A stretch of DNA of 64,000 nucleotides from Parus major (lineage: Eukaryota > Chordata > Aves > Passeriformes > Paridae), in NCBI RefSeq assembly GCF_001522545.3, contig NC_031773.1, positions 37,351,466 through 37,415,465 of the forward strand. Direction: 5' to 3'. Position 1 is the first letter of the stretch, and every line of letters begins with the position of its first letter. The notes below the pieces were generated by a model that was not told where the DNA came from, did not search any database, and was given only the letters and a program-made list of their open reading frames with translations. A program made the position numbers and the translations under genes. Shown piece by piece: positions 12,820-24,919 of the stretch.

Positions 12820-12870
12820 TTTCAGTTCCTCTTCCATTTCAGATATCCTTCTTTCTAGTGCTCTTCTTTC
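12820..12870 (-). CDS. PPP1R12A: PPP1R12A exon 24 (51 nt), last shared coiled-coil exon
   Basis: 17 codons, phase 0 to 0: ERRALERRISEMEEELK. Three different 3' continuations are possible from its GTAAGT donor: the 11224 alternative last exon, the 31-nt candidate ending at 6516, or the zipper exon at 6367. Confidence 0.97.
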
Positions 12871-15800
12871 CTAAATCAGAAGATGTGTGTTAAAGCTGAA
12901 CAATACAATGTTTTAAAAATTACAGCTTGTAAATACTGTGGTAACAGTGAAATACTTCAAGTTTCAAAGATCATACAACCAAAAGCATAGTGTGGAGAGA
13001 AAACTTGTGATGGCAGTGATATATAGAAATTTGGTCAATATGGAATTTTAATATCCAAAGAGGAAGAGATATAGAAATTCATATCAAGTCCTACAAAACA
13101 TACCCCCTCCTTTTCACTAATTAAAAAAGTTTTTAAGTACAACTTGTTTGGATTTGTTTTTCATGAGCTAAGTTTGTTTTAAGACCTTAATATCCAAGAA
13201 ATGCAGAAAATTATCAGAAAAAACAAGAATATTAAAAGATACAAGCACAAAAGCATTAGATTTCACAGACAAAGGTAGCTGAAACATCTTTCTCAGCTCA
13301 GTGGGATCTGTCCACACTCCAAACTTCAATCTGATGTTGATACAACTGATATTACAGGACTTAGTTCAGTACCAAAGAAATCTAGTTACATGAGATCACC
13401 TGCTTCTTGAGAAAATGTTTCCTGAAGATTTTCTGCATTTCTCGTATAGTTTAATTTTCCTTTTATTTCCCTTTTTACCTGAGAAGCAGAAGAAACTATC
13501 CTTTGTATATGAATTTGATTGCACTGATTATACAACCAAGCCAGCTTATGGGAAGTTAGCTTAGGGTTTTCTATACTACACTGCAGTCTGCAGTGCAGAT
13601 ATGTTTTGATTTTGTTTAAACCTATTTTTCAACACATCTGACAGATGAGCAGCTAATGCAATAGACTTTGGGGCTTATAGCTTGATGCTTGCTTTCCTGT
13701 GTCAGACAATGCAGTGTATCTCACTTGAAAGCAGCTGCAGTTATCAGTACTCTACATTCAGATTTTTTTTCCAGAGGGTGAGGCAAAAGCAACAGATTAT
13801 TGCAAAGTGGACATATGCATCTGCATACAACAGTGTTATGCAAACAGCAAGCAGCATTGGCTGAGGTGTGTAAAACTTTGGTTAGATCATACCGCCCAGT
13901 AGATACTGACTCTTGCCGGACACCTTTCAGATATAAATCATTTGAATTTAGTTTAATCACAGTGCAATTACACACCAACATTTTCCCATTATAACAAACA
14001 ACTTTCATTTTTATCAAAGTAATAAATATATTACTGCAGATGTTACTAATTAATGTACTTAACTCCTTCAAATTAAGTTTTTTTATAATAAAAATGAGCA
14101 TAAGTACCAGAGAGTTAACGGATGTAAATAACAAAAATCCCACACTGTCTTAAAATACTTAGAATTTTATCTATTACCTACTAGTTTTACAGAATAACAT
14201 ATACTACATGTTAATAATAAGCATTTGCATAACTAGCATGTTGAGGTTGTTTATTAGCAATAAAAACCAATTCAGTAAAATCTTTAATTGATTTTTTTAT
14301 ACTTCCCATTATACGAAAGAAACAAATAGACTGGTATAGATATAATCTCTGGAAAACTGTTTGGTTCCTATTAGATGAAGCTATGCTCCTCTTTCTCTTA
14401 ACTGCTTACTCTTTTGGGAACTAGCTTAAGGGATGCCAGTGGAATAATGCACTGCAGTTTCATTGAGATGATTTTCCAGTATTATTTGATTATTTCCAGG
14501 ACTCAAAGAAAGTATTTGAAATCTATGAGGTCTAAAATTTTATAATATACTGCCTCAACTCTGTAAGGTATACCAAGGAACATTTGTAACTCACAAAAAA
14601 AGAAAAAAAAATACATGCTAATATCTCATCTTAGAAAATATAATAGCTCATTTGTATTTATCAAAGCAATCAGGAGCCACAGGATTGTGCAGTGAGACTG
14701 AGGTACACAATGATATATATATATATATATATGATATATATGAAAAACTGATCTCCCCCAGAGCTATGCAATTTTTAAGAAGTGAAACCAGAAGTATATG
14801 CCTACATATATTTGTATATTTGATAATACAAAGAAATACACCTCTCCCCAGTTCAAATTCCCAGCTGAAGAATTCTGAACTTGGGAAAAATTTGTTTAAA
14901 GGTACCTACAGTTTTCTGAACTCTAATCCAGATTGAAACCTGTAAATTTAAGTTATTATCACATCATACAAAATCCTGCAAAGGGGTGTTAGCATATTTG
15001 GAAGAGTGACAGCTTGTTAAAGAAACCCTTATTTTTGCCCATGTATTGCTAGGACCCTGCATGTGTAGTCTGATCTGTACCCCCATCCCTGTGGAAATTG
15101 TCCCTTTCTGGTAAACAGTTTTCAAATGAACAATATTCACACTGCATCACCAAGTTACATCATGGAAACCCACTTCTGAATAAATCAATTCTGAAGAATT
15201 TAAATAAAATTCAAAGCCAGTATTTTCTGAATTTTATTAGAGTGAATATCTAGGCTTAATACATATTTTTTACACTGAAAAGGTAGGTTTCAGCTTGAAA
15301 ATATCATAGCATGAAGATGCCTTCAGCTCTTTCTCTGTCAGCCTTTTATTTCTTATAATTTTTCCTCACTACTTTACTTTTGCCCTCTCTTCTTTATGTA
15401 ATTTATATAAAATCTTTAGTTTCATATTTTATTTTAGTTAAGTCATATACTTGGAGAAGCATACTGAGAAAAGCTCTACAATTTCTTTTAATTTTTGCTT
15501 TTTTTATTGTTACATTACACATCAAAATGGTGTCCTTAAATTATTTTTAAATGCTAAATTCAATAAGCTTATTTCTAGAGATCAGCTGTTGATAACTAGC
15601 AGCCGAGAACCCCCAGCTTCAGTCACATTCAAAGTGAAACTTCAGATTTAAACAACACAGAAAATACAATCATAAACATATTCCTCATTTAAATTCCTGT
15701 CTGAAAAGAAGTGTGTAATTACAAACAAGATTCAGATGTACAAATTTTGTGTAAATCCTGTTTCAGCCATACAGCACCCTAGGTTACGTACATACATCAC

Positions 15801-17299
15801 TAAGTTCGTTATTTTATCCACTAGCTCTAATACTAATACATTAAGGGAAAACAACATTTCAGAAAGACGTTTTGCTGTTGGACTGAATGTCTTAAGAAAG
15901 TGCAAGAATTCCTGAAAAAGCCAATTGTTTTAATGGAATGGCCTGTTTTGGGAGAAAGCAGTAATTCAAAACTGAAATAATGTCTATCTATGCAGTATTC
16001 CGTGCATTACCTATGAACCCACACAGTAATGGATGCAGCTACATCTATTAAATAATTAAATGTCCACTTGTGTGCCCATGCTAGCAAGCAAGGAACCAAT
16101 TATCTGCTGCTGAAACCTTTCTACTGATGAAATCACTGCCCACACTAGGATGCCAAAAAATTAAAGAGAGAAACAGGTGCTAAACAGCAGCAATTAACTG
16201 CAGAGACTATTAAGATAAAGATAATGAAACTTCACAAAGTGCCTGAGAGTATTTCTACATCTCCATGTGCTCCTGTAAAATCTATTTGTTTATATACTGG
16301 AGAGTTTTGTATAACTTAAACTTGTTTTCAAAACCTAAAATACTGGAAAATCAATACAAAAGCCTAATGAGTATGACATTTACTGGGGATAAATAAATGT
16401 TTACATCAATTCTTACTGTCAAAGTCTAATTTTTTTTTCCAGATTGTCTCTAATGTGTCACTCCAGGATCAAGGGAGTAGAAAAGAATACGTTGTGTTCA
16501 GAGTCATGAAAGAAGCCAAGACCACCACACAATCAAGGTAGTTTGCTTTACGCTGCTGGGAAACTAAACTTTTACAGGGTTGCATTTTAAATTAGTATGA
16601 AACTACAGCCTAAAATTATCATGTGTCCAACTTCTGAAATAATTCCTGTGGTCTGTCTCGCATACAAATTTACAGCATGACTTCTTTCCCATTCAATTTA
16701 GAGTTGTCTCTGCCTCTGATGCCCGTCTTCCTGCGCTGCTTACTCATACTTCCACTTTCTCCACCTACCCCATTATCATATGGTATCACTCTGGAAAAAG
16801 TTACAGTGCAAGGAAGGAGGTGGATAAAGATAATTTTATATCATTAGCAGTTTTAAGGTCTCATGTCTGTGAGGCAGAAACAGCTGTTTCATTACCAACA
16901 ATAACTGGTGCCTCTGGAAAGCTCTGAGGAAATTAACTTCTCTATATCTTGGAAATGTGTTAAAAAACGAGACACAATGAATCTGCTTAACCCAACGTGG
17001 TTGGGGATGCCAACATGGTTTTGGATGAGATGGAATAAGTGGCAGATCCACAGAGAGCAGTAGAGTTTAGAAACTGGTTATGACGAATGAACAAGCAAAC
17101 TAAAGGCAATTCTTAAGAGCAATTCCCTTCTCACATTCATTGCCACTTTGAAACCTAAAATCCCCAAATCCTCTAAAAAATTCAAGTTATAAGAAAGGCT
17201 TCTGTTCCTGCTAAAATATATCCAAAACAGGTTGCAAAACAAATAAAATAAAACAAAGTTTGAATTGGAGTATTTAAAAGTTCTTTGGTAGAAACTCAC
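12871..17299 (-). other. PPP1R12A: Intron 23
   Basis: AT-rich, with a TA microsatellite at 14712-14741. Nothing else recognised. Confidence 0.85.
14712..14741. repeat. (TA)n microsatellite
   Basis: About 14 TA-type units with one interruption. Confidence 0.9.
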
Positions 17300-17347
17300 C
17301 CTTTTCTCCATTTCCAAGAGTGATCTGTCAGCAAATCTTTCTTGTCT
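17300..17347 (-). CDS. PPP1R12A: PPP1R12A exon 23 (48 nt), coiled coil
   Basis: 16 codons, phase 0 to 0: RQERFADRSLLEMEKR. It continues the coiled coil. The acceptor is TTTCAG and the donor GTGAGT. Confidence 0.96.
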
Positions 17348-18232
17348 CTGAAACACAAAATTGATGAAGACATTGATATGTGCTTTAAAACAACTCAGAA
17401 CTGAGGACAAAACCAACTAGATATTTTAATATTCTGTCTGAAGTATGTCATTAAAAAAAAACATTTTAAAGTGTGTTCAGGGAAGTAACACTGAAATAAA
17501 GAATAAGCTGGATTTATCATGCACTTCTGTGACCATCCCTGTTATTTAATCACTACAAAGCCTTTGGCTAACAGGAGTGAAATAATATTTCTATCTAAAA
17601 GCATTACAAAACAGACATCTTTTAAATGCTCTCCACTAACATTTGCAGGGTACTCATGAAAGACAATTACGTGCAGATAAATTGTACTAAATATGATCCA
17701 ACAATATGAAACATTCTACAGCAAGAGCAGACACATTTAGACAAATCTAACTCCAGTGTATGTGTCTTGTATAACTGTATGCAGTTCTGTTATGTGACAG
17801 CAGTTATTGGTAACAAGAGTGCACTGTTTGCTCTTCATTTCCAGGATAAAGCTATCTAACCAGCCAGGAAGGACTGGCAGGTTATGCCAATTTACCAGCA
17901 GGTTTATGAACTAATCAATCGATCAATACCAACTGTCAGTTTGAATATAAGCTTAACAGTGTAAAAAGTGTTTACTCCTACCCTACAGAAAAGTTGCATG
18001 CAGATACATGAACCACTACTTAAGTAGGCAAGAAGCAGCACATTTTGTTCACAGCTGAAGACCAGAATAGTGACTATTTTCTATTTAGAAAGAGAGAAAT
18101 ACTCTTCTCCATTCCCATCTTTGGATAAAAAACAAAGCTGATGCCTAGTAAAGAGTAGCCCATAGCCTGGGGTGCTTCTGGTTTACTATCTACACTGTTG
18201 GTTAAGCACATGCTTTTTTGTTTTATACAAAC
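17348..18232 (-). other. PPP1R12A: Intron 22
   Basis: Ordinary AT-rich intron; no features seen. Confidence 0.85.
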
Positions 18233-18337
18233 CTGAGTGGTCTTCTCCAACTGTAGCTTAAGATCTGTAAGTTCCATGTTGGTGTCATGTAACTGTGCTT
18301 TCAGTTTTTCATTTTCAGCTAGAATCTGTTCATAAAG
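18233..18337 (-). CDS. PPP1R12A: PPP1R12A exon 22 (105 nt), coiled coil
   Basis: 35 codons, phase 0 to 0: LYEQILAENEKLKAQLHDTN and MELTDLKLQLEKTTQ. Regular heptad Leu/Ile spacing marks a coiled coil. The acceptor is TCTTAG and the donor GTTTGT. Confidence 0.97.
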
Positions 18338-19003
18338 CTAAGAGAAAATATTTGTTAAAAAATATCAGATAATAGTGAGATTAGGCAAAAAACTTCAAAA
18401 GTAGATTCGAAACATACGTTAACAAATACACTAACGATCTAAGAAGTAAAATAAAAATGTTTAAAATTAGCAAGCACCATAAGGAATTGTTACTAAAAAT
18501 TTCTAGAAACAAGCAACTTTGCATAGGGAGCACACAACTTACCTTACACATAAATAAGCCACCTTTTTTTTCTTCAGACTTCACAGATTACCCCACCACA
18601 GTAAACTTTTCAACAAACTTCTCCTCTATTTTAAAACAAGACCTAAACATATTTTTACCTTATATGTATGTAAGCTGGCAAACATACAATAAAAGGCTTC
18701 ACATACGTGCACATCAGTTTTAATTATATTTTTCTTATGATAAATACTATCATATTATTTTTTTTATTTGACTGCATCTTGGCTCCTCCGGATTTCCCCC
18801 CTGCCTTGCAAAGTACAAAAAGCCAGCAGCTGTTTCATAATGTGTATTTTTCCCCACTGTAGTGGTTGCTGTGCTTCTCCATTCAGTTAAGTTACTTTAA
18901 GTAGCATTTCTGATGCAATGTTTCAATGTAAATTACTTCTACACAATTTAAGAAAAACAGTAATGAAGTTCTATTTTTGCACCAAGCTTATTGGATCAGA
19001 TAC
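18338..19003 (-). other. PPP1R12A: Intron 21
   Basis: Ordinary intron; no features seen. Confidence 0.85.
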
Positions 19004-19145
19004 CTTCTTAAAATCAGGGCTATCATCTTTTTCTAGTCTACTGCAGTATGGTTTTCGATCTTCAAGATAACTCTGTGACCCCGATCGCCCCTGCGCTGAA
19101 TCGTAACGATCACCTGCAGACATGCTGAGTGATCCCGTATCATAT
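19004..19145 (-). CDS. PPP1R12A: PPP1R12A exon 21 (142 nt)
   Basis: It encodes YDTGSLSMSAGDRYDSAQ, GRSGSQSYLEDRKPYCSR, then LEKDDSPDFKK. GRSGS is the third known 14-3-3/NUAK-type Ser context of the family. One base in completes Arg; it leaves in phase 0. The acceptor is TTTACAG and the donor GTATCT. Confidence 0.96.
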
Positions 19146-20334
19146 CTGTAAAAGAAAAGTTCTCATTTTTCTTTGCCTTTGCTGCCAAACTGAGACCCCT
19201 GACTGTATCAAACATTTTCAGTTTGCTATTACCAGCTGAAAACAACCAAATGCAATTATGTATTTTAGTTAAACTACCGTCTTCTACTTTCATTTTCAAA
19301 TGAAAAACAAATTAAACACATAGTTTTCACTTTCAAATTTCATTTTTATATTCTCCAGTACTTTAAGATTCTGGATGAAAATGTTTTCAAATTGCTCAGT
19401 CTGCACAGTAATGCACGCAAAGAAATATTTAAAATATAATTAAATTATTTAATGCAAGCAAGTATTTACATACCTTAAAATACTTTAAAACTAGCTTAGA
19501 TAGCTTAATTCTTCTTTATTTATAAAGAACATATATTTTTTTAAAAGTACATTAGTTTAATTGAAGAGTTTTAAAACACACTAGATGAATGGCCTAGATG
19601 AATTTTAAGTTTTATTACAGAAACCAAGATTTCAAAACTATTTGCGGTGAATTCTAGTGTTTCAACAGAAGCAGTTGATGAAACAGATTTTTAGTAGTCT
19701 CTATCCTAATAACTCAATAGCAACCATATTAATCAAGTTAAGGGTAATTTCACACTGTTCACTCTTCACTAATCATGTGGTAGAGCAGTTAAATTTAACA
19801 GATTTTCACCAGTCAGAACATCATAAAATCCGACAATTAAAGCTAATGGTCCAAAAAGAAATTAATTACTTTTTAAAAAATTATCAATATTTCAGCATTT
19901 ACTTTTTAAGAGGTCTTAAGGAAATATGTTTTTCAGCGTCTGTATTTTTCTTGAGGTAACACAGAAAATTTTCAGTAGGATACTCTAAAAGAGAGGCAAG
20001 AAGAACCTCTTTATCTTCTTTGTAAAAGCTGGGTCCATGCTGAGAAATCTGTAGGGCATAGAACTGTGTCCACTATGTTCTATGAAATGCCCAGCCTGCC
20101 TTCAGAGCACTGCAAATACGGAGTTCAACATATTCCCCAACATGGAGTACTCTGCTCACACATGGCAGGACTGTAGCTTTACAATCATACTTGATGCAAA
20201 ATGTAAGTATCATCACAGCCTTTTAAAGCTCAGCCTAAATACTGGACTTAAGCTGAATTTGTACATAAAGAATTTAAAATGACTACATGCAGACAGAAAA
20301 TGTAACAACTCTAATTTATTTAAATTGCACATAC
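19146..20334 (-). other. PPP1R12A: Intron 20
   Basis: Very AT-rich between microexon 20 and exon 21; no repeats recognised. Confidence 0.85.
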
Positions 20335-20351
20335 CTTGAAAGGCTCTCACT
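20335..20351 (-). CDS. PPP1R12A: PPP1R12A exon 20, 17-nt microexon
   Basis: Only 17 nt: SESLS plus two bases (AG) that complete Arg with exon 21. The acceptor ACCTCAG and donor GTATGT are both good. Phases of exon 19 (0 out) and exon 21 (one base in) require exactly this insert or another of length 3n+2, and the residues fit the family's ETQ-xDSxSR-YxT context. Skipping it would shift the frame. Confidence 0.9.
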
Positions 20352-20896
20352 CTGAGGTGGGGAGAGGTAAAAAGAGAGAAAAAGAATGGATTGGTCAATA
20401 ACTTAATTAAAATATATAACAATCTGTGAAGAGATACAACTAAACAGTTATGTCAAATGCACATGCCATCCACCAGTATGTATTATCTGAACTGTGCCCA
20501 GCTTCAATTTTTTTATGTCTGGAAAAGAAAATAAATATGTGCTAGAATGCACTTGACAAAATATAATTTACAAGGATATTAACATAACACTCAAAAAGTC
20601 TGGAGTACCCTAAGCAGTGGAGTTATTTCTGCAGTTGGTGCATTCTGGGTTTGCTTCTCTGTTATCAAAGGCAATAGAACAGTGTTCCTCAAATTCACTG
20701 TTCCTTCTTTCTCTTTTTTAACATTAGCTATGATGTTTTGATCATAACGACTTCAGGTCAAAACAATAAATTAAGATACAGGATCACTGTTTCAACATAG
20801 TGTGACTGCAAACAAGTTACTACACCAACAACATAAGGCAGTACTTATTAGACTTAATTTAAATGGGAGTAAATTCTGTCCCTGTGGATTTACCTG

Positions 20897-20920
20897 GAAT
20901 GAATGAATGAATGAATGAAT
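20897..20920. repeat. (GAAT)6 microsatellite
   Basis: Six perfect GAAT units. Confidence 0.95.
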
Positions 20921-22009
20921 GACAAAAAATTAAACTCTTTAGTTGAGAAGTGAAACTTAATTAAAAGTGATGATTTAAGAGTGAGAGAGTGTCCTCTAAG
21001 TATTACATCAGTCATACAAACCTTTTTCCTTTCTGGATGATCAATACAAATTTGTAATTTCTTCCAATTAGTACTCCAATGTAAAGTGAAGATATTTCAG
21101 TCAAGAAATTACACTGATGTATCATCACCTGGACATCTTCCCATATTATTCACCTAGCAGTGGCTGAAGCCTTCCTAATAGGTGGCTTTCTTGGGGGGTT
21201 GATGTGGCTTGCTTGGTTTCCTTTCATAGAAGAAAACTGTATTTTTTCAAAGTACATAGGTAACCAGCAGCATTCTCCACAATACACTTAATTTCCCCTT
21301 TGACACCTTGAAGTGCACTTAGTGCAGAGGATGTATCAAAGGTACATACTATAGCCTAACCACTCCTAATAAAACATCACTGTTTTCTGTCAAGAGCATG
21401 ACTAATGCTGCAAATTGAGAGATTTTGTAAACTATGCCACAGTTAGTTAATAAATTATAAGCTAACCACAATTGTAGTATTTATTCAAATTACTAGGGTT
21501 TTTTTGCAATGCAACATACTTAAAAATTTGCTTCACAGATCTACCAAAGAAATCTACCAATTTCCTTATTTTTAAGTGGCTATCCTACAACTTAGTTGTA
21601 AAGACTATTCTAGCAGGAAAACCAATTTCCTTTAAGCAACAACATGGCATTTTTTTCTGCCAATTCAAGAAATCCTAAGCCCTTAATATTAAAAAGCCAA
21701 AACAAAATTAGAAAACAACTTCAAACTGTCAAAAGTGCTTAGAAAAATCTTACTTCTCTTTAATAGCATTCCTTTAAGGGCAAATGATCATCTAAGGAGT
21801 CAAAAGCGTTCTGAAGAACAAGCACAAACTGAAATGTTTTTGAGACAGTTCTTTCAAAAACCTCTGACACTAAGATAATGACTTTTTCTGATTCCTTAAC
21901 ACTTTCAGGGTAGAAATCAATTCTTGTCATTGTCTTCTAATTTTCTCTGTAGCATGCAACCAAATCACATCCATAACTTCTCTCGGCAACCTGTTTGGGT
22001 GTTTCACCA

Positions 22010-23113
22010 TAAAATCATTTGCGTTGGAAAACACTTCCAAGATCACAGAGTCCAACCTTTGACTGAACACCACCATGACAACTAAACCATAGTGCTAAAT
22101 GTCGTATCATTGTTTCTTGAATGCTTCTAGTGACAGTGACTCCACAGCCTCTCTGGGCAGCCTGTTCTAATGCTTAAGTACCCTCCTCAGTGAGAGAATT
22201 CTTCCTCATGTCCAACCTGAACATCCCTGGCTCAGCTTGAGGCCATTTCATTTTGTCCTGTCCCTGTTGCCTGGGAGAAGAGGCTGACCTCCCACCTGAC
22301 TACAGCCTCCTTTCAGAGACTTGGAGAGAGGTCTCTCCTGAGCCTCCTTTTCTCCAGGCTGAACAACCCCAGCTCTCTCAGCCACTCCTTGTAGGACTTG
22401 TGCTCCAGACCTCTCCCCAGCCTTGTTGCCCTTCTCTGGGCATTTTCCAGCCTCTCAATGTCTTTCTTGCAGCCATGGGACCAGAACCAGACAGGACTCA
22501 AGGTGTGGCCTCACCAGTGCCAAATACAAGGGGACAATCCCTGCCCTGCTCCTGCTGGCCACACCATTGCTGACCCAGGCCAGGATGATGCCCTTCTGGG
22601 CCCCCTGGGCACTGCTGGCTCATGTTCAGCCACTGTCACCAGCACCCCCAGCTCCTTTATCCCTTGGGCAGTTTCCAGGCACTGTGTCCCCAGCCTGTAG
22701 CACTGCATGGGGTTGTTGTGACCCAAGTGCAGGACCCAGCACTTGGCCTTGTTGAACCTCATCCAGTTGGCCTTGGTCCATTGATCCAGCCTGTCCAGAT
22801 CCCTCTGCAGGGCATTCCTGACTCCAGCAGATCAACACTCCTGCCCAACTTTCTGTCATTGGTGAAGTGACTGAGGGTACTCAAGATCCCCTCAGCCAGG
22901 TCATGGATTAAAGTAGTAAACAGGACTGGCCCCAAAGCTGAACCCTGGAGAATTCCACTCATGAGCAGGTGCCAGCTGGATGGAATTTCATTCATCACTA
23001 CTCTCTGGGCCTGGGCACATAGCAAAAAGTGCACCTGGTCCAAGAACTCTTGGTTAGTCAATTCTACACTTCTCCACCAGCCCAGCCCATTCATCCTTCT
23101 AATAATATTCATA
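22010..23113 (-). mobile_element. CR1 LINE, 5' truncated, with reverse transcriptase remnant
   Basis: GC-richer than its surroundings. The minus strand reads fragments of the CR1 reverse transcriptase C-terminal half: ILQGSALGPVLFTTLIHDL, and further on FNKAKCWVLHLGHNNPMQ then IKELGVLV. A typical CR1 3' part follows toward 22010. The frame is broken by stops and shifts, so it is inactive. Same orientation as the host gene. Confidence 0.9.
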
Positions 23114-24076
23114 ATTTTGGGGCTGATTTAGCACTATTTCACTGTAATGTTATTAATTCTATCAGAAGCACCATGCAGCATGTTCTACCAAAATTAATCT
23201 CTACAGAAAGGAATATGAAGTAATTACAGATCTAAGGATAATGATATGTACTACTGGGAGGAAACAAGATATGACTATGCAGTTATGTTAATGTGGCACA
23301 GAAATAAAAATTACAGCAAATCAAAATGGCACAGAATGAGTCTCTTAAGTAAAATGTTTAACAGATGTGTACTGGAAGCTTTTACAAAAAAGGAAAGAAA
23401 TATCACTTGAGTTTTATTCCTAAGTAATGAATCTGATTCTGTAGTGTGTTACTCCAGAGTTTAAGTAGAAAAACCACATTCTTCTTATAGCCCCGCTTTT
23501 GTAACTAATTCCCTTTTAATACCTCTTCATCCCACTGTCAAACACCATTCTGTTTTTACACTTCTATTTTTAAGGACAAATCAAGCCTATTATACTGTAT
23601 TCCACTGACTTTTTATCAAGACTAATAATACTCATTTAGGATATTCAGAACACCATTTTGTTCACTGAAGAAATTACATACATTGTGCTCTTCAACTTTC
23701 TACGTTTTCTTAAATTAACTTCTCATACTATTTTTTAATTATAATAACGACAGCACTGGGTTTAATTTTCAAAGGTTTTAATTAGTGTGTATAAGTAATT
23801 AAACCTAATTTATCTGAAAATAACAATGTGGGAGAAATAAATATTTCTCTGGGTACAAACTGAATGCTTGCTCCAGTAACCTGCTGCATCATGTCCCTGA
23901 CCTATGTGGCAAAAATCTAATCTACATTTTCTGGATGCTAATTCTACATAATCAGAATGTAAGACAAAATGGTCAGTTATGGCCACTGTTGATACATAAA
24001 TTCAAGTGTAACAGAAATTTTACAATCAAAATATATCTGTTAAAAGTTAATGAACAAATTATCTTTCTTGAATTAC

Positions 24077-24142
24077 CTGAGTTTCTTTCTTATTTGTTCC
24101 TTCTTCTGAATCAGACTGATGATCCTGTTCATTTTCATCACT
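24077..24142 (-). CDS. PPP1R12A: PPP1R12A exon 19 (66 nt)
   Basis: 22 codons, phase 0 to 0: SDENEQDHQSDSEEG and TNKKETQ, an acidic Ser-rich linker. The acceptor is TCACCAG and the donor GTAATT. Confidence 0.96.
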
Positions 24143-24800
24143 CTGGTGAAAGGGGGGAGAGAAAACATAATTAAACTGTTAAAAGCTTGGTAAGATTTTA
24201 ATGCATTCTACACTTGCAGTGGGAAAATGTAAGAGCAGAATACTCCACAGAGAATACACAGGATATATGAAGGAAATTCTCAAACAGGTACATGTTTTCA
24301 GTACCAGAAAGAGATGAAACAATTTTGCATTTGATACATGAAAATCTGACTTTTACATTACATATGGATCCCATGACAAAGAAAAGGGAAAAGGAATAGT
24401 CTGAAACATCAACTATAGCCTTTCTAATCTGACAGCAGTTCTTTAAGTTGCTAAGTACATAGCTACCTGCAGTGTGCCAAATAAAGTGTCTCATTTTTTA
24501 TAGCTTTGGTATGCATGCAATAGAAAATATTTGTTCAAGAATTTATTTATTTTCTTTAATTATGATTAATTCCTATTAAGTAACTATTACTACAGTGTTC
24601 TAGAATTTTTGTTGTCAGTATCAACTGAAAAAAACTTTATTTTGATTTTGCTTCTGAAAACATCAAACCAAAAAATATTTAAATTGAAAAGCACAACGTT
24701 TTCTAGAACAATTAGTTACATACTGTATTACTCTGAACAATTCTCTATTTCAAGAGTACACTATACCCATTTCATTTTGCCACAAGTGATGTTTACTTAC
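24143..24800 (-). other. PPP1R12A: Intron 18
   Basis: Short AT-rich intron; no features seen. Confidence 0.85.
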
Positions 24801-24919
24801 ATCCTGAGTCCAAAAAGAAACTCCTGTAGATCGTCGTTTTTCTCTTGGTCTCCTTCTTTCCCTTATAGACTTAGGCTGTGATTTATCTTCTTCCTTTTCC
24901 TCTTCTTTTTTGCCCCCTT
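24801..24919 (-). CDS. PPP1R12A: PPP1R12A exon 18 (119 nt), second inhibitory phosphorylation site
   Basis: It encodes EGGKKEEEKEEDKSQPKS, then IRERRRPREKRRSTGVSFW and TQD. RRSTGVSF holds the second Rho-kinase Thr (T853 in human numbering). Phase 0 out, donor GTAAGT, acceptor AACAG. Confidence 0.97.

Larger units (their letters stand above)
20352..24076 (-). other. PPP1R12A: Intron 19
   Basis: It contains a (GAAT)n microsatellite and a CR1 LINE of about 1.1 kb, the longest mobile element of the window. Confidence 0.85.

Noticed and set aside
13721..14143. 140-residue open frame on the minus strand in intron 23
   Set aside because: No recognisable domain, no fit to exon phase, composition typical of AT-rich intron; probably chance.
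22253..22870. Several plus-strand open frames of 80-110 residues
   Set aside because: Antisense shadows of the GC-rich CR1 reverse transcriptase region.
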